DNA from: Guadua angustifolia | Taxonomy: Eukaryota; Streptophyta; Magnoliopsida; Poales; Poaceae | DNA length: 64,000 bases | NCBI GenBank assembly: GCA_036346375.1 | Contig: CM070511.1 | Span: 8,246,001-8,310,000, forward strand | Direction of reading: 5' to 3' | In this document: piece after piece, positions 1-10,177 of the stretch | How positions within the stretch are numbered: position 1 is the first letter of the stretch | How the letters are laid out: each line of letters opens with the position of its first letter | The notes under the pieces: model-generated | What the model saw: the letters and a program-made list of their open reading frames with translations, nothing else | Told to the model about the DNA's origin: nothing | Databases searched by the model: none | Position numbers and translations under genes: made by a program

Positions 1-175
1 CCCTTAAGTAATGCTTCATACTGCTTGTTATTAGAGCATCGGCCATTAAGTTTATATAGTTTAACTCTATACTATACCCTTTTGGCGAAATCAATACAAC
101 GCCTATCCCGCCCCTTCTTGGCAAACCGATCCACAAAATATAGCTTCCAAGGAGCCACGCCGACTATCCTCGCCA
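1..175 (-). pseudogene. T1 second RNase H (aRNH-like) domain, 5' part, degenerate
   Basis: Translated from the minus strand, this edge segment gives APWKLYFVDRFAKKG followed downstream by a C-S-N-N-K-Q-Y-E-A-L-L stretch. The pairing of a P-W-x-L-Y-F-D start with an N-N-x-x-E-Y-E-A-L-L helix is the signature of the additional RNase H domain that Tat-lineage elements carry after the usual Gypsy RNase H. The expected catalytic Asp after L-Y-F is displaced (F-V-D) and a stop lies between the two blocks, so the copy is dead. The domain continues beyond the left edge. Confidence 0.6.
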
Positions 176-309
176 TGGTATCATGCTCTGAATGAAATCG
201 CTACGGCTTGAGTTTTAACGACTTTAGCCGATTCATATTGCAGATCGAACTTCGGTTAAGGCATAGGCCCATTTCCCAAGTCGCCCTCTCAAAATTGGCG
301 CGACAGATA

Positions 310-1480
310 TATTTGATGATATCGGTTTTGCATACTATTATACAAGTCGATGCCAATATATAATTCCTTAACTTGGTGCAAAGTAAATATAATGATAAAC
401 ATAGTTTTTCTATATAAGGGTACCGATTTCAGCTTCCAAAAGTCGCCGACCGAGATAGAATATCACGCGCTCTTTGCCATCGACTTCGCGCCAACACGGC
501 CCGAGAGTTTCCTTTTCACCAACACGCATGCTTTGAAGGAATCCTTCGTGGTGCGGCCAGATCGTGGTGATGCCAAGTATCTCTTGATGTCATCAAAAGC
601 CTTTTGCTGATCGGCTCCCTATGCGAAATTCTCATTATCCTTTAATTTTAGTAATGGCGTAAAGGCTTGGATTCTACCGCATGATTTGAAATAAATCGCC
701 TTAAATAATTGATTTGGCCGATCGCTTTTGTAACTCGTTCTTGCATGTCGGCGCTTGGTATCTACTATGGCCTTAACCCTCTTCGCGTTGACTTCAATGC
801 CCTTTGATGAACCATGAAACCGAGGAACCGACCAAATACATACCAACGCACATTTCAAAGGGTTCATTTTAACCCATGGGCCCTAGTGTTTTTGAATACT
901 TTTTCTAAATCGGCTAAGTCTTTGGCGAATATCTTCAGATTTTACCACTACATCGCCAATGTATATTTCAACAATGCGGCCGATTAGATTATGAAAAATC
1001 AAGTTCATGGCGCTGTTGATAAGTGGCACTCATGATTTTTCGTCAATGTCATCACAGTTATTCATATAGCCCTATCGCGCTAGGGCATCCAAGGTTGTTT
1101 TGGGGACATCGGCTTCGCCATGAATATCCGGTTGTATCCAGATTCCCATCAAGAAAACTCGATAATCTTATTACCGAGGCAGCATCGATAAGCATATCGG
1201 CTATACGCATTGGATATTCGCCCTTCGGCGTGGCTTTATTTAAATATCTCAAATCGACACATACTTGAAGCTTGCCGTTCTTTTCATGACAGAACAATGT
1301 TGGATACCCACTCAAAGATATCGGCAAGGCCTTATGAATTTGGCCTCTAGCAACCTTTCAATTTCTTCTTTTATCATATCATACAATTCAGATTAAAACG
1401 TCGAGGTGGTCGCTTATATGGCCGATAACTCGCTTGATAGGCAAATGATGTTCAACTAGTCAGTCGGCTTAACCCGCATC
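310..1480 (-). pseudogene. T1 reverse transcriptase and first RNase H, heavily decayed
   Basis: The RT start is visible near 1470-1330 (minus-strand residues around I-K-R-V-I-G-H and a C-R-Y-L-E-W-like block). Next come the fingers with VCVDLRYLNKATPKGEYPM and ADMLIDAAS (about 1290-1180), then a thumb segment near 865-740 with RGIEV-like and K-A-I-V-D motifs. G-R-I-Q-A-F-T-P-L-L-K (about 680) marks the connection, and a G-R-R-L-L-E-A-E block near 450 belongs to RNase H. Several frameshifts and stops separate the blocks, and the YxDD active site cannot be found between 1050 and 870. The wording of the motifs matches Tat RTs better than chromovirus RTs. Confidence 0.75.
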
Positions 1481-1851
1481 TCATAGTACTCCCAAGCAAA
1501 ACAATCCTCAGATTCTCTAAGTATTTTAACCAACTTATTTTTGTATTCTAGGTCTAAATTTGCACTTACAAAAGTTGGTCTTTTCTATCTCCTTCTCCTA
1601 TATCGACTTCTTCGAGCATATCGTAAGTGAAACCTTGACCCAATTTCTCGCTTTGAAGTCTTCAATGGCTTCACACTAACTTATCATATGCCGATAGTTC
1701 CTTGCTCGCCTTGTAGAATTTGAATCATTTTTGAATCTATCTTCTCAAGATTTCATTCGTCCGATCAAACGTGCTCGGCCCGACATCGATCGGGCGAAAC
1801 CCGATTTCGATGCATATGAAGTCGCAGCTGCCTAGCGCCATCCGATATGCA
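1481..1851 (-). pseudogene. T1 protease-RT linker, no open frame
   Basis: This stretch lies between the protease and the RT of T1 in the same orientation. I see only short broken frames and no recognisable motif; by position it should encode the poorly conserved linker between protease and RT. Confidence 0.4.
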
Positions 1852-2535
1852 TTATGCTTCTTCATGTGACCAATTTGCATCGGAACTAGCCATGGCAATA
1901 TGAACCGATGTATCGGCTGAGACAACTTCAACTTCATCTCCGTCCCATTGTACGAGAAGTTGGTGCATTGTTGAGGGGATACAGCAATTGGCATGTATCC
2001 AATCTCGCCCAAGAAGTACACTGTAATTTCCTTTGGCCTCGATCACAAAAAATGCGGTCGACAAAGTTTTTCGGCCGACGGTCAATTCCGTAACCAACAC
2101 TCCCTTTGCTTCAGTGGGATCACCTATGAAGTCATTTAGCACCATGTTTGTCTTGATCAGGTCTTCATCGGTTTTCCCCAACTTCTTGCATGTGGAGAGT
2201 GGCATTAAATTCATGGTAGCTCCCCCGTCCACAAGCATCCTTGATATCAGCTTTCCATTGATGTAACCTTTTAAGTACAACGGCTTTAGATGCCGATGCG
2301 GATCTTGCGGTTTCTCAAACACTGCATCTTGTGCACCCAGACATAATTGAGCAAATGCATCTTTGGCCGATTCCATTTTAATTCTGAATTCAGCTGGTAA
2401 GGTGAACACCATATTGATATCCATAGGAGTGCCATCTCGAATTATTGGTGACATCAAATCGTCTGAAGAATCTGATTCATTATCGGATTGGTGTCTTTTC
2501 CTCCACTCCTTTGTGACCATCTTCACAGGCCGCAA
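1852..2535 (-). pseudogene. T1 retropepsin-like aspartic protease (pol N-terminus)
   Basis: A 227-codon open frame encodes a retropepsin-like domain in its middle: LVDGGATMNLMP, where D-G-G-A takes the place of the usual D-S/T-G-A active site, followed about 70 residues later by V-L-L-G-R-D-W-I, the conserved hydrophobic-G-x-D-W motif. The D-G-G-A form is common in Tat and Athila elements. The upstream part (E-F-R-I-K-M-E-S-A-K) is the usual lead-in. The frame is open but detached from gag (upstream) and RT (downstream) by stops, so I treat it as part of a broken polyprotein. It would act in the particle to mature Gag-Pol. Confidence 0.85.
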
Positions 2536-2556
2536 TTCATTAAAAGCTTGATCTCT

Positions 2557-3330
2557 CTATTTTTCTCCTTCAGCTTCTCTCATTTCTTGCGTCCTTAGGC
2601 ATTGGAGCCGTCTGCGTTGCGACCGGCTAAGTCCAGTTGGGCACCATCTAGGCTTAGGTTCGATTGGCTTGCGGATTTTACCAACCAAGTTCTCAGCAGT
2701 CTTTTCATTGTCCTGGCTCAATGCACCTAACCTTTCTTTCATCGGCCTCTTATGTCCTGGCTCGTCTTGATCCGGCGTTGGCCTAAATAGGCGCTCTTTT
2801 GCCGATCGCCTTGGCCCATTCTGCGGGTAATGTTCCATAGGGCATGCTCTTGAGGATGGTAGTGCCATACCCCTTTCCCAGCAAAACTGCCAAAAGGGAC
2901 ACCTTTCATGAGCTCTTTCTGCGTTGTTTGGCCGATGCAGATTATTTGACCGAAACGCATTGTTTGGCCGACACGGTTCGTTTGATTGGTGAGACTGCTG
3001 TTTTTGCCGGTGGCTCACCCTCTCATATTTCTTAAGCAATTGCGAGAAAGTTGGCCTGGGTTTGAATGCCGGCTTTCTAGGCGGAGATCTTTCGGCTTTG
3101 TACCACCGTCCAACTTGTAATTCCCCTTTTGGTTTTACAGTTCTTGAATTCTTCCCAACTTGATCGGCTTCAATTTGAAGTGAGCCGATCGTTATCTTTA
3201 GTGTTTCCCCTTGCGAACTTGATTCTATGTTAACTTGCCGCGTCGCCGAGGGTCTTTCATCGGCAATTTGTTTTCCTTTGCTTGTTAATCGAACCATGTT
3301 GATTGGGAAGGGGTTGACGCCGACTTCCAT
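2557..3330 (-). pseudogene. T1 gag C-terminal / nucleocapsid-like region
   Basis: A 257-codon open frame rich in Arg, Lys, Gln and Pro. It contains a Cys/His cluster R-C-P-F-W-Q-F-C-W followed by A-C-P-M-E-H, an atypical zinc-finger-like arrangement rather than the standard CX2CX4HX4C knuckle, and near its end K-P-R-W-C-P-T-G-L-S-R-S-Q-R-R-R-L-Q, a basic segment typical of this part of Tat Gag-Pol. It lies between the gag core and protease. A basic, Cys-rich region here is expected to bind RNA. Continuity with its neighbours is broken at both ends. Confidence 0.65.
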
Positions 3331-3488
3331 TGCCGCTTCTTCAAGAACTTGAGCCGACCATCTTCTATGGCCGATCAGATTCTGCTTGTCGAAAAATATT
3401 GCAGCTTGTTAGTATTATGAGAAAAGGAATGATGCCACTTACAAGATCGCCGCTTCTTGATTTCGCTTACCAAGGTATGGTGTGCCCT

Positions 3489-5215
3489 TCAGTAGTCGAC
3501 GCCTTTTTCTTGTAATAACATATCAAATATGCGGTCGCACTTGGATACGTCAAAAGCGTATTTCACTTCTGATTTACCCCTAGTCGGCTTGAGCCATGAA
3601 CAGACAAGTGGTTTTTTAGAACCTTTTATCCACTCGGCTATGTTTATGTCTGCTTCATCTTCAGAAGTTTCGCTTGAACTATACTCGACCATGTTCACTT
3701 TAGCCTTATCTTTGCCATTATTTAGTCTAAGTTTATCTTTGAATTCTTTATTCAAATATCGGCTTTCTTGTGCCGATACTCGATGAAGTAGGTGACTTAA
3801 ATCAGTAAATTCTTGTCCGGCAAGTTTTTCTTTAAGCGGGGGAATCAACCCTTGGAAGGCTAAATCGGCTAGTTGGTTATCAGGTAATACCACACTGAAG
3901 CAAATGATTCTAAATCTTCTAATTTTTGTTTATTCACCGACACAGACTTAGGTCTGAAATTCTCAACTCTAAGCTACCAGAGAAAAAGTATTCATGAAAT
4001 CTACTTTCTAAATCATTCCAAAAATGGACTGAATTTGGAGGCAGATTGGTAAACCAAGTGAAGGCAGTCCCTGATAAAGACAAGGGAAAAAGCCTAATCT
4101 TTAGCCCATCGGATTGAGCCGCTTCACCGCATTGAGCGATAAATCTTCCAACATGCTCTAAAGTAGTAACTGAATCATCCCCTGAAAACTTCGCAAAGTC
4201 GGGAATCCTAAAGTTATGGGGATACGGCATGCGGTCAATATAATCTGGGTATGGCTTTCTATAGCCGATTGTTTTCCCTTTGGGCTGCAAGCCAAACTGA
4301 TCTCTTAAGACCATAGAAATCTGATCAGCCCAATTGATGTTGTTAGCCGATGGAACACTAGGGTTTGGCCAACTATTTTGGGTAGTATCCTGCCCCCCGA
4401 GTGTAAACTCGGCTGGTCGGCTTGTTCTAGCCGATGGATATTGCCACGATTCGTATCCATCGGTTCGGGCAGCCGTAACCTCGGGCAATGGAATAAACGG
4501 CTCTGTGTTCGTGACTACTTTATACGGAGCCGGATTTCTAGCCTGGGTTGGTCCATGAGGATGTTTATAATTTCTACCTAATTCAATCGGCTGAGAAGCC
4601 GACTGGACATAGGGAGTCCCTGATAAAGATGGATCTATTTTTGCAGCGTCAGTGTGTGCATAAATGTGAGCAATTGGATTTGAGCGAGGATTTGTTTGAG
4701 TTAACACGGTGGGCTGGGTCGGCATTAATGAAGGCACTGGTGCCGACGCTTTGATCATGTTGGTGTTTGAAGCCACAGAATACACAGGATACGTTGGGAG
4801 TGGCTGTAATGGGTCCATCAATCCTCCAGATGTAGCCAATTCTTGCGCGATCGTTTTTACGCTATTTTCTATCATCGGCTTTAAGGTTGTAACCAAAGCC
4901 GACGACTGATTGATTAAAGCATGATGCACAGATTGATCGATCATAACGGATAACTCGGCTTGAGCCGGAACATATCGGCTTACCGAATTTGACGCAGCGC
5001 CAATGTCGCCGAAGAAGTTTAGTGTGGGCGCCGCCTTCACAGAACCCCATGTCGGGTTTTCTGATAGCAACCCAGCATCAACTCTTCTAAGGCGGCCTTC
5101 TGATCTTCGATTTCCTTGCGCCGCTCTGGGGTTAAATCGTCCAAGGTAGGAATGATTATGGCATCAGCGTTCACGCTTACCGTGCGGTGGACTTGCTGCA
5201 AATATCTTGTCGATC
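3489..5215 (-). pseudogene. T1 gag polyprotein, three frames
   Basis: Gag is spread over three frames. The N-terminus lies in about 5215-5040 (V-S-V-N-A-D-A-I-I-I-P-T-L-D-D-L). The main part is a 378-codon frame at 5070-3934 ending in the retrotransposon Gag domain: F-A-K-F-S-G-D-D-S-V-T-T-L-E-H-V, then LFPLSLSGTAFTWFTNLPPN and F-H-E-Y-F. The C-terminal part of the domain is at 3893-3489 (L-A-D-L-A-F-Q-G-L-I-P-P-L-K-E-K-L). Frameshifts near 5040 and 3930 break it. The sequence between is rich in Pro, Ser and Thr. Gag would form the cytoplasmic particle. Confidence 0.85.
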
Positions 5216-5217
5216 GG

Positions 5218-5235
5218 GTCCCACCGGGCGTGCCA
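5218..5235 (-). other. T1 candidate primer-binding site
   Basis: On the minus strand the sequence TGGCACGCCCGGTGGGAC lies 6 bases inside the LTR end and begins with TGG, as expected for a complement to a tRNA 3' CCA end. The exact tRNA is not decided here; an Arg-type tRNA is a possibility. The position between LTR and gag is the main support. Confidence 0.55.
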
Positions 5236-5241
5236 AAAATG

Positions 5242-5829
5242 TGTTGGCACCAAAAACGTAAAGAGGGTTCTCGCCCACAACACACCGCATTTAACGCCGG
5301 TTTAGCTTTATGAAGGCATAATCGATTTGACCTCGCAATCGATAAGGGAAGTGATGAAATTCGATCAAGCCGATCCTTGAAGCGAATTGGCTAAGAATCA
5401 AGAATCACCCGTAGTCGATTAGAAGGGTAACTAGATTAGCCGATTAAGACTAATCCGAGGTAAAAGGTAGATCGATTACAAAAGGCGATGCGCAACAAGA
5501 CGTAACAAATCATAACCCGAAGCCAATGACGATCAAACAATCGGCGATGCGCAACTTTATTTGATCGATGTCGACTTACAGAGGAAAGATTACAATGCTA
5601 AAAAGACTAAAAACTACGGAAAGCAAAAACTGGTAGATGTGTTGATTGTTGTGGATGCCCCTTCAAGCAGCCTTGGTGCGCCTTATATACCCGCCTAGCT
5701 GATTCGAGTCCTGATCCAACATGACAACGTAGTCCAAATCGGCTTCGTAGTTTCCTATCTGGTCTCTAGTTTCCGATTATTATCTGCACGTCGTATGGGA
5801 TTTCCATATGCTTATCCAAATTTCCCACA
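5242..5829 (-). repeat. T1 5' LTR (588 bp)
   Basis: On the minus strand the segment starts TGTGGGAAATTTGG and ends TTGGTGCCAACA, giving the TG...CA ends of an LTR, immediately outside the primer-binding site. It holds a TATA box (5684-5692) with U5-like sequence downstream. The second LTR is outside the window, so the boundaries rest on the termini and on the abrupt change to Copia sequence at 5830. Confidence 0.7.
5684..5692 (-). promoter_or_regulatory. T1 LTR TATA box
   Basis: Minus-strand GGGTATATAAGG sits in the middle of the LTR, followed by GC-richer sequence with CA steps 30 bases downstream, the layout of a pol II core promoter that would drive the genomic transcript of T1. Confidence 0.6.
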
Positions 5830-5843
5830 GATACTCTCGTACC

Positions 5844-7835
5844 TTATCCAAACTCATGTCTTTCTGCCGATTCTTCTGGAAATTTCCAAAACTGGTGCAA
5901 ACATGGTGGAACATATCCAAGCCCATGCTTCATGAAGTTACCTTGGCGCTTACTGAGAAACTCCTCTAATCCTTTGCTTGCCTTGTAGGACTTTTGAAGT
6001 CCATCTTCAAGCATTCCCTTGAGCTTCTCATTATCATGAGCTAATACTTGCAGAGTCTCGAGGTTAATGGCAAAGGCATCAATATCAACATTATAGCATC
6101 TAGCACACCCATTGCTAGTTGAGGGTAATGAGGAATTGGAGTTACCCATTGAGGAGATAGGAGGGCTATTCGAGAGATCAACAAGCTTCAATTCAAGAGC
6201 CTTGCAAACATCTTTAGCTTTAGCAAGTTCCTCTATAAGTGAAGCATTGGTGATCTCAAGACTAGCTATTTCGGATTTAGTCAATTTGGAATTTTTGACT
6301 AACTCCTCATTTTTCCTCCTTTCAATAGTTAGGCTCTTCTCTAGCTCAAGGTTTCTCTCCTTTTCAAGGATGAGCAAGTCCTTTTGAGCTTCGAGTATAG
6401 CCTCTTTTTGCTCAACGGTTTCCTCTAACTTCTCAATATCCTTTAAGAGCAAGTCTAATTTTTGAACATCAAAGTCCTTCATGGACTTGAACACACTATC
6501 ATCGTCACTAGCATCATCACAATCATCAAGACAAGAATCAACAATAGAAGGGGATGATGCTTTGATTGATACCTTGCGCCCCTTGGCCATAAGGCACATT
6601 GGAGCATCTTCATCGTTATCGCTTAAGTTGTCAAATAGGCTCTTCGACGTTGTTGGTGTTAAAGATAAGGCGATGACGACGGAGGCAATTCCTCCTTCTT
6701 CATCGGAGTCAGAATTCGAGTCCCACTCCTCTCCAATGTGAGCATGACCCTTGTGCTTGTATTGCTTGTACTTTTTGCTCTGTTCCTTGTCCTTGCCCCG
6801 GTATTTGTCCTTCTTGTAAGATTTGTCTTCCTTCTTCTCTCTTTGTGGGCATTCGGAAATGAAGTGGCCGGATTCCCCACACTCATAGCACTTTCTTGTT
6901 GAATGTCTTTCTCTTGATTTGTTCCCATAACCCTTGGAATGACTCCCTGGCTTGTAACCCTTCGTCTTGAGGTAGCCATCAGCCATGTCCCCACTGGTCA
7001 AGGGACCACTTGACTCTTCATCATCACTTGTGCTTTCCTTTGCTTCATGCACAACTTTGATGGCCTTTAAAGCAATGCCCTTCTTCTTGCCTGGCTTGAG
7101 CTCTTCCACCACTTCCGCCTCCTTGATCATCATCTCATCCATCATTAACCTTCCAATCACATCATGAGGTGTAAGAGTGTCGAAATTGGGCCGATCACGA
7201 ATGAGTTGAACCAAGTTGCGGTTGGTGGGGGTGATCACTTGAAGGATAATGTTGACGACGGCTTTGTCAGTGAGGTTAGTGCACCCAAGGCCCTTAGCTT
7301 GGTTCACCAACACCATCAAGCGATCGAAGATCTTCGTGTAGGTCTCTCCTTCTTCCAAGGTGAATCGGCTTAGCTCACCAATGATGAGCTCAATCTTGGA
7401 CTTACGGACACTTGATATGCCTTCATGTGTGACCATAAGTCTTTCCCAAATAGTTTTGACATCTTCAAGTCCGTCGACTCGGTTGAACTCGGTGTCGCTT
7501 AGAGCATTAAACAAGGCATTGACGGCCGAGTCATTGAGGTGTTGTGCCTTCTTCTCTTCGGGAGTGAGCTTGTTTGGGTCCATGGCTTTAAAACCTGTCT
7601 CAACAATCTCCCAAATACACGGGTGAAGTGATCTCAACTACATCTTCATTTTATGTTTCCATTCGGCATAACGAGTACCATCAAAGTGAGGTGCTCTACC
7701 GGATGACACGAAAACATAAGGTGAAGAGATTGAGACTCCGAGGGTGGGATATTCATATGGAATCTCAACCCCTTTACCGGAACCCGTGGCCCTGTCTTGG
7801 TCACGGCTTTCGGCAATCTTCTCTATTTGCGACAT
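5844..7835 (-). pseudogene. C1 gag, one in-frame stop
   Basis: A continuous reading frame of about 660 codons, broken only by a TAG at about 7638-7640 between the first 65 residues and the rest. The N-terminus carries the Copia matrix/capsid lead P-H-F-D-G-T-R-Y-A-E-W-K, then a UBN2-type Gag region with L-F-N-A-L-S-D-T-E-F and T-I-W-E-R-L. A CCHC knuckle CYECGESGHFISEC (CX2CX4HX4C) lies about 250 residues into the main frame, flanked by basic Lys/Arg/Ser sequence. A long Glu/Lys/Leu-rich heptad region of about 110 residues follows, predicted as coiled coil. The end (H-G-L-G-Y-V-P-P) sits 15 bases from the T1 insertion. Apart from the stop it is well preserved. Confidence 0.85.
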
Positions 7836-7878
7836 GTCAAATTCTCCAAGCGGTTAAGCGAAAACTACGGAGATTTGT

Positions 7879-7889
7879 CTCTGATACCA
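7879..7889 (-). other. C1 primer-binding site (initiator Met tRNA type)
   Basis: Minus-strand TGGTATCAGAG, the complement of the plant initiator tRNA-Met 3' end, lies directly inside the LTR end and upstream of gag. Confidence 0.85.
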
Positions 7890-7954
7890 ATCGCCTAGAG
7901 CGGGGGTGAATAGGCGTTTCAAAATTTAAATTTAAATCGCAGCAGAAACTAAAA

Positions 7955-8030
7955 CTTCGGAGTGTCCGAATTAAACTTCGGACTGTCCGAGTGGTTCGGA
8001 TAGTCTGAGGTGAATTCCGATAGTCCGAGC
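7955..8030. repeat. Palindromic TTCGGA/TCCGAA motifs, cluster 1 (4 copies)
   Basis: Four imperfect inverted repeats of about 16 bases: CTTCGGAGTGTCCGAA at 7955, CTTCGGACTGTCCGAG at 7976, and variants at 7994 and 8014. Each half-site is TTCGGA or its complement around a 3-5 base core. Confidence 0.8.
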
Positions 8031-8744
8031 ACTACAGAGTTCAAAACGCAAGAAAGTAGATCTAGGCTATCTAGAGAAGATTACTAGCACCAAATGAAAT
8101 TTGATAGCTTAGAATACCTGCAGTAACTGAAGAGCCACCAAAACCCTTCTCAAAAAGTAAATCACCACTTGAATCCCCAAGATTTAAATCAACCATGAAA
8201 AGGGGAAGGAAGGGGAATCCAAGAATCGAAGACAAGCACTCCAAGATTTTTACCCGAAGTTCGGATCCTTAAGGGGATCCAACATCTCCGTTGAGGCGGC
8301 ACTAAGCCGGGGTCTCTTTCAACCCTAATCCTCTAGGTGTTACACAAAGCACTCACCGATTTCTTCCTTGAATCCTTCCCTTTCGTAGGTGGATTTAACC
8401 TTCACAAACTTCCGATGGCTCTCTACACCAAGCTTGAGAGCTCAACGGCAACTCCTAGCTGTCTAGGAGTCCTCAACTTCCAAGAGTAAAAGATCGGCGA
8501 GAAATCCGCGAGAGAATGAACCCGGTGCTCAAGATGGATCTAGGACTCTTCCCTCTCTCAATCTTTCTTCTCACTCTCCCTCTACTGATTCAAGACTTAA
8601 AGCTCAAAAGGGGAGTGAATGCCAGAGCTCAAGAGGATGAGGAAGTGCAATAAATGATTTGAAATCCAGTCCTCTGCTGGTAGGTGGGAGGAGAGGCATT
8701 TATAGCCTTCCCAAAACTAGCCATTTTTACTCAACCCCGAGTCA

Positions 8745-9062
8745 GTTCGGACAGTCCGAACTCAAGTTCGGATACTCCGAACAGGTTAAATAACAAGTGA
8801 CAGAGCGACCCAGCTCTAATAGTCCGGACATTCATTCGGACAGTCCGAAGTGTTCGGATACTTCGAGGGTTCGGATACTCCAAAAAAATCTTCGGACAAT
8901 CCGAATAGGACTTGGCTCAAAAATGAAAATTTTGTAATTCTAACAGAGAGGGTCCACTCGGATACTCCAAAGATATTTTCGGACATTCCGAATGGAGATT
9001 TTTTAGAACTAACCGAGAGGGTCTATTCAGACATTCCAAACTCAAGCTCGGATACTCCGAAT
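8745..9062. repeat. Palindromic TTCGGA/TCCGAA motifs, cluster 2 (about 10 copies)
   Basis: The best copies are GTTCGGACAGTCCGAAC (8745) and GTTCGGATACTCCGAAC (8766); others lie near 8834, 8852, 8869, 8890, 8956, 8978, 9026 and 9046. Cores alternate between ACAG/ACAT/ATACT types. Spacing is irregular (about 17-70 bases), so this is a motif cluster rather than a simple tandem repeat. Confidence 0.8.
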
Positions 9063-9391
9063 GAATTTGAGCAAAAAGCTTCTAAGACTCCATATTTTGA
9101 TACTTTTGGCAACTAGGATCCATCATTGAGCACATAGAGTCATTCTAAAGCTATTTCTCATCATATCCCTCTTTATAGTACGGCTATCCTTAGACTCAAT
9201 AAAAAATAAACTACATGCACAATATTAAGTCTAAAAACGCCTTCTTCTAATTTATTTTGAGGGTGACCCTTTGCTTCGAGACTTTATCATCAATGCGATA
9301 ATCTGCTAACACAGCTTACAAATCTCATTAGTTACTTAATCCTGTTGTCATTATTCACCAAAATCTTTAAAAGGGCCTAGATGCACTTTCA

Positions 9392-9800
9392 GATTCGCAG
9401 TTGGTCGTCAACCAAGTTAGGCGCTGTTTGTTTTAGCTTTTGATTCTGGATTCTGGCCCCAAAAGCAGAATCAGAAACAAACAGCCTGATTCTAGAATCT
9501 GATTCTCACAATCCAGCCCACCTATATACACTAGAATCCACAATCCACTTCATATATGCTTTTGGATTCTAGCTTTTGGAGAATCAGCTTCTCTACAATC
9601 ATAATCTAGAATCAACTTTTAGAGAATCCAAAGCTGAAACAAATAGGCCCTTAATAAGGAGTATCAGTGTTCTGATAACTCAATGGCGCTTCACTTGGTT
9701 AAAGTAAGGAAGATGGAGAGATACTTCTGAAATTTCAAAGTACTCTACATCCCCAGGAAGGACAATTCCCTGGTCGACCACCTCTCCAAGGTCGGTTCCT
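9392..9800 (+). pseudogene. T3 RNase H C-terminus, split by a MITE
   Basis: The frame reads D-S-Q-L-V-V-N-Q-V directly after the Copia LTR, is interrupted by the MITE at 9420-9650, and resumes in the same frame with K-V-R-K-M-E-R-Y-F, then a stop (TGA near 9728) and V-L-Y-I-P-R-K-D-N-S-L-V-D-H-L-S-K. D-S-Q-L-V-x-N-Q-V and P-R-K-D-N-x-x-A/V-D-x-L-S are typical of the last helix and tail of a Tat RNase H. The frame is continuous when one TTA copy is counted, which fits MITE insertion into coding sequence. Confidence 0.75.
9420..9650. mobile_element. Tourist-like MITE (PIF/Harbinger type), 231 bp
   Basis: The ends are GGCGCTGTTTGTTTTAGCTT and, reading inward from the right, GGGCCTATTTGTTTCAGCTT, an imperfect terminal inverted repeat of about 28 bases. 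Direct TTA copies flank it (9417-9419 and 9651-9653), the target duplication of PIF/Harbinger elements. It has no coding capacity. The interior is rich in GATTCT/AGAATC and would fold back on itself. Confidence 0.88.
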
Positions 9801-9805
9801 CCCAA

Positions 9806-10177
9806 ATGCCCGCCCTAGCTGGGGTGCTCGTTGAGCACCTATACAAGCCCTCCATTCCCTCTGTAGGGGAGGCACCGGAGATGTGCGGTAACATCTCCCT
9901 CCTCGAGCATGGCGCAGACTGGATGACGCCATTCGTTCAGTATCTTACCCATGGGACACTTCCTGAGGAAGAAACTGAGCGTTCCCGGCTTATGAGGCGA
10001 TCCTCTCCATACAAGTTGATCGAGGGTGCCTTGTACCGCAAAGGAGCACTAGGAGTCCTCTCCAAGTGCATATCTCAAGAAGAGGGCAAATTCCTTCTTA
10101 GAGATATCCATGAGGGAGTGTGCGGAGATTACTCGTCTTTCAGGACGCTCGTGAGCAAAGCCTTCCGATTGGGATAA
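9806..10177 (+). pseudogene. T3 integrase N-terminal region
   Basis: A 123-codon frame with D-W-M-T-P-F-V-Q-Y-L, Y-K-L-I-E-G-A-L-Y-R-K-G and L-L-R-D-I-H-E-G-V-C-G, the pre-integrase and zinc-binding start of a Tat integrase. The first zinc-ligand His is visible (D-I-H-E-G-V-C-G) but the second and the following C-x-x-C pair are damaged. It joins directly to the RNase H tail upstream. Confidence 0.75.

Larger units (their letters stand above)
1..5829 (-). mobile_element. T1: Tat-lineage Ty3/Gypsy LTR retrotransposon, 5' two thirds, runs off left edge
   Basis: On the minus strand the order is 5' LTR (5242-5829), primer-binding site, gag, aspartic protease, reverse transcriptase, RNase H and a second RNase H-like segment, so this is a Ty3/Gypsy element read right to left. 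The retropepsin type and the second RNase H place it in the Tat lineage; this is a family-level inference from motifs. All coding regions carry frameshifts or stops. Integrase and the 3' LTR would lie beyond position 1. The LTR abuts Copia gag sequence at 5830, so T1 apparently inserted into element C1 and is the younger of the two. The candidate 5-bp target copy is GATAC (5830-5834), but the other copy is outside the window. Confidence 0.85.
5830..9391 (-). mobile_element. C1: Ty1/Copia LTR retrotransposon, 5' LTR and gag, interrupted by T1
   Basis: Minus-strand order is 5' LTR (7892-9391), a Met-tRNA type primer-binding site and gag. The long Gag with an internal zinc knuckle and a C-terminal coiled coil, and LTR ends of the TGAAAGTGCATCTAGGCCC type, suggest the SIRE/Maximus group; this subgroup call is an inference. 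Pol is missing because T1 begins at 5829. The outer LTR end at 9391 lies inside the RNase H coding sequence of T3, so C1 inserted into T3. Confidence 0.85.
7892..9391 (-). repeat. C1 5' LTR (~1.5 kb)
   Basis: On the minus strand it starts TGAAAGTGCATCTAGGCCC at 9391 and ends next to the primer-binding site with CGCCTATTCACCCCCGCTC. The terminal CA is not clear, so the inner boundary may be a few bases off. The LTR is dominated by palindromic motifs of the form TTCGGA-N-N-TCCGAA. Only one LTR is in the window. Confidence 0.75.
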
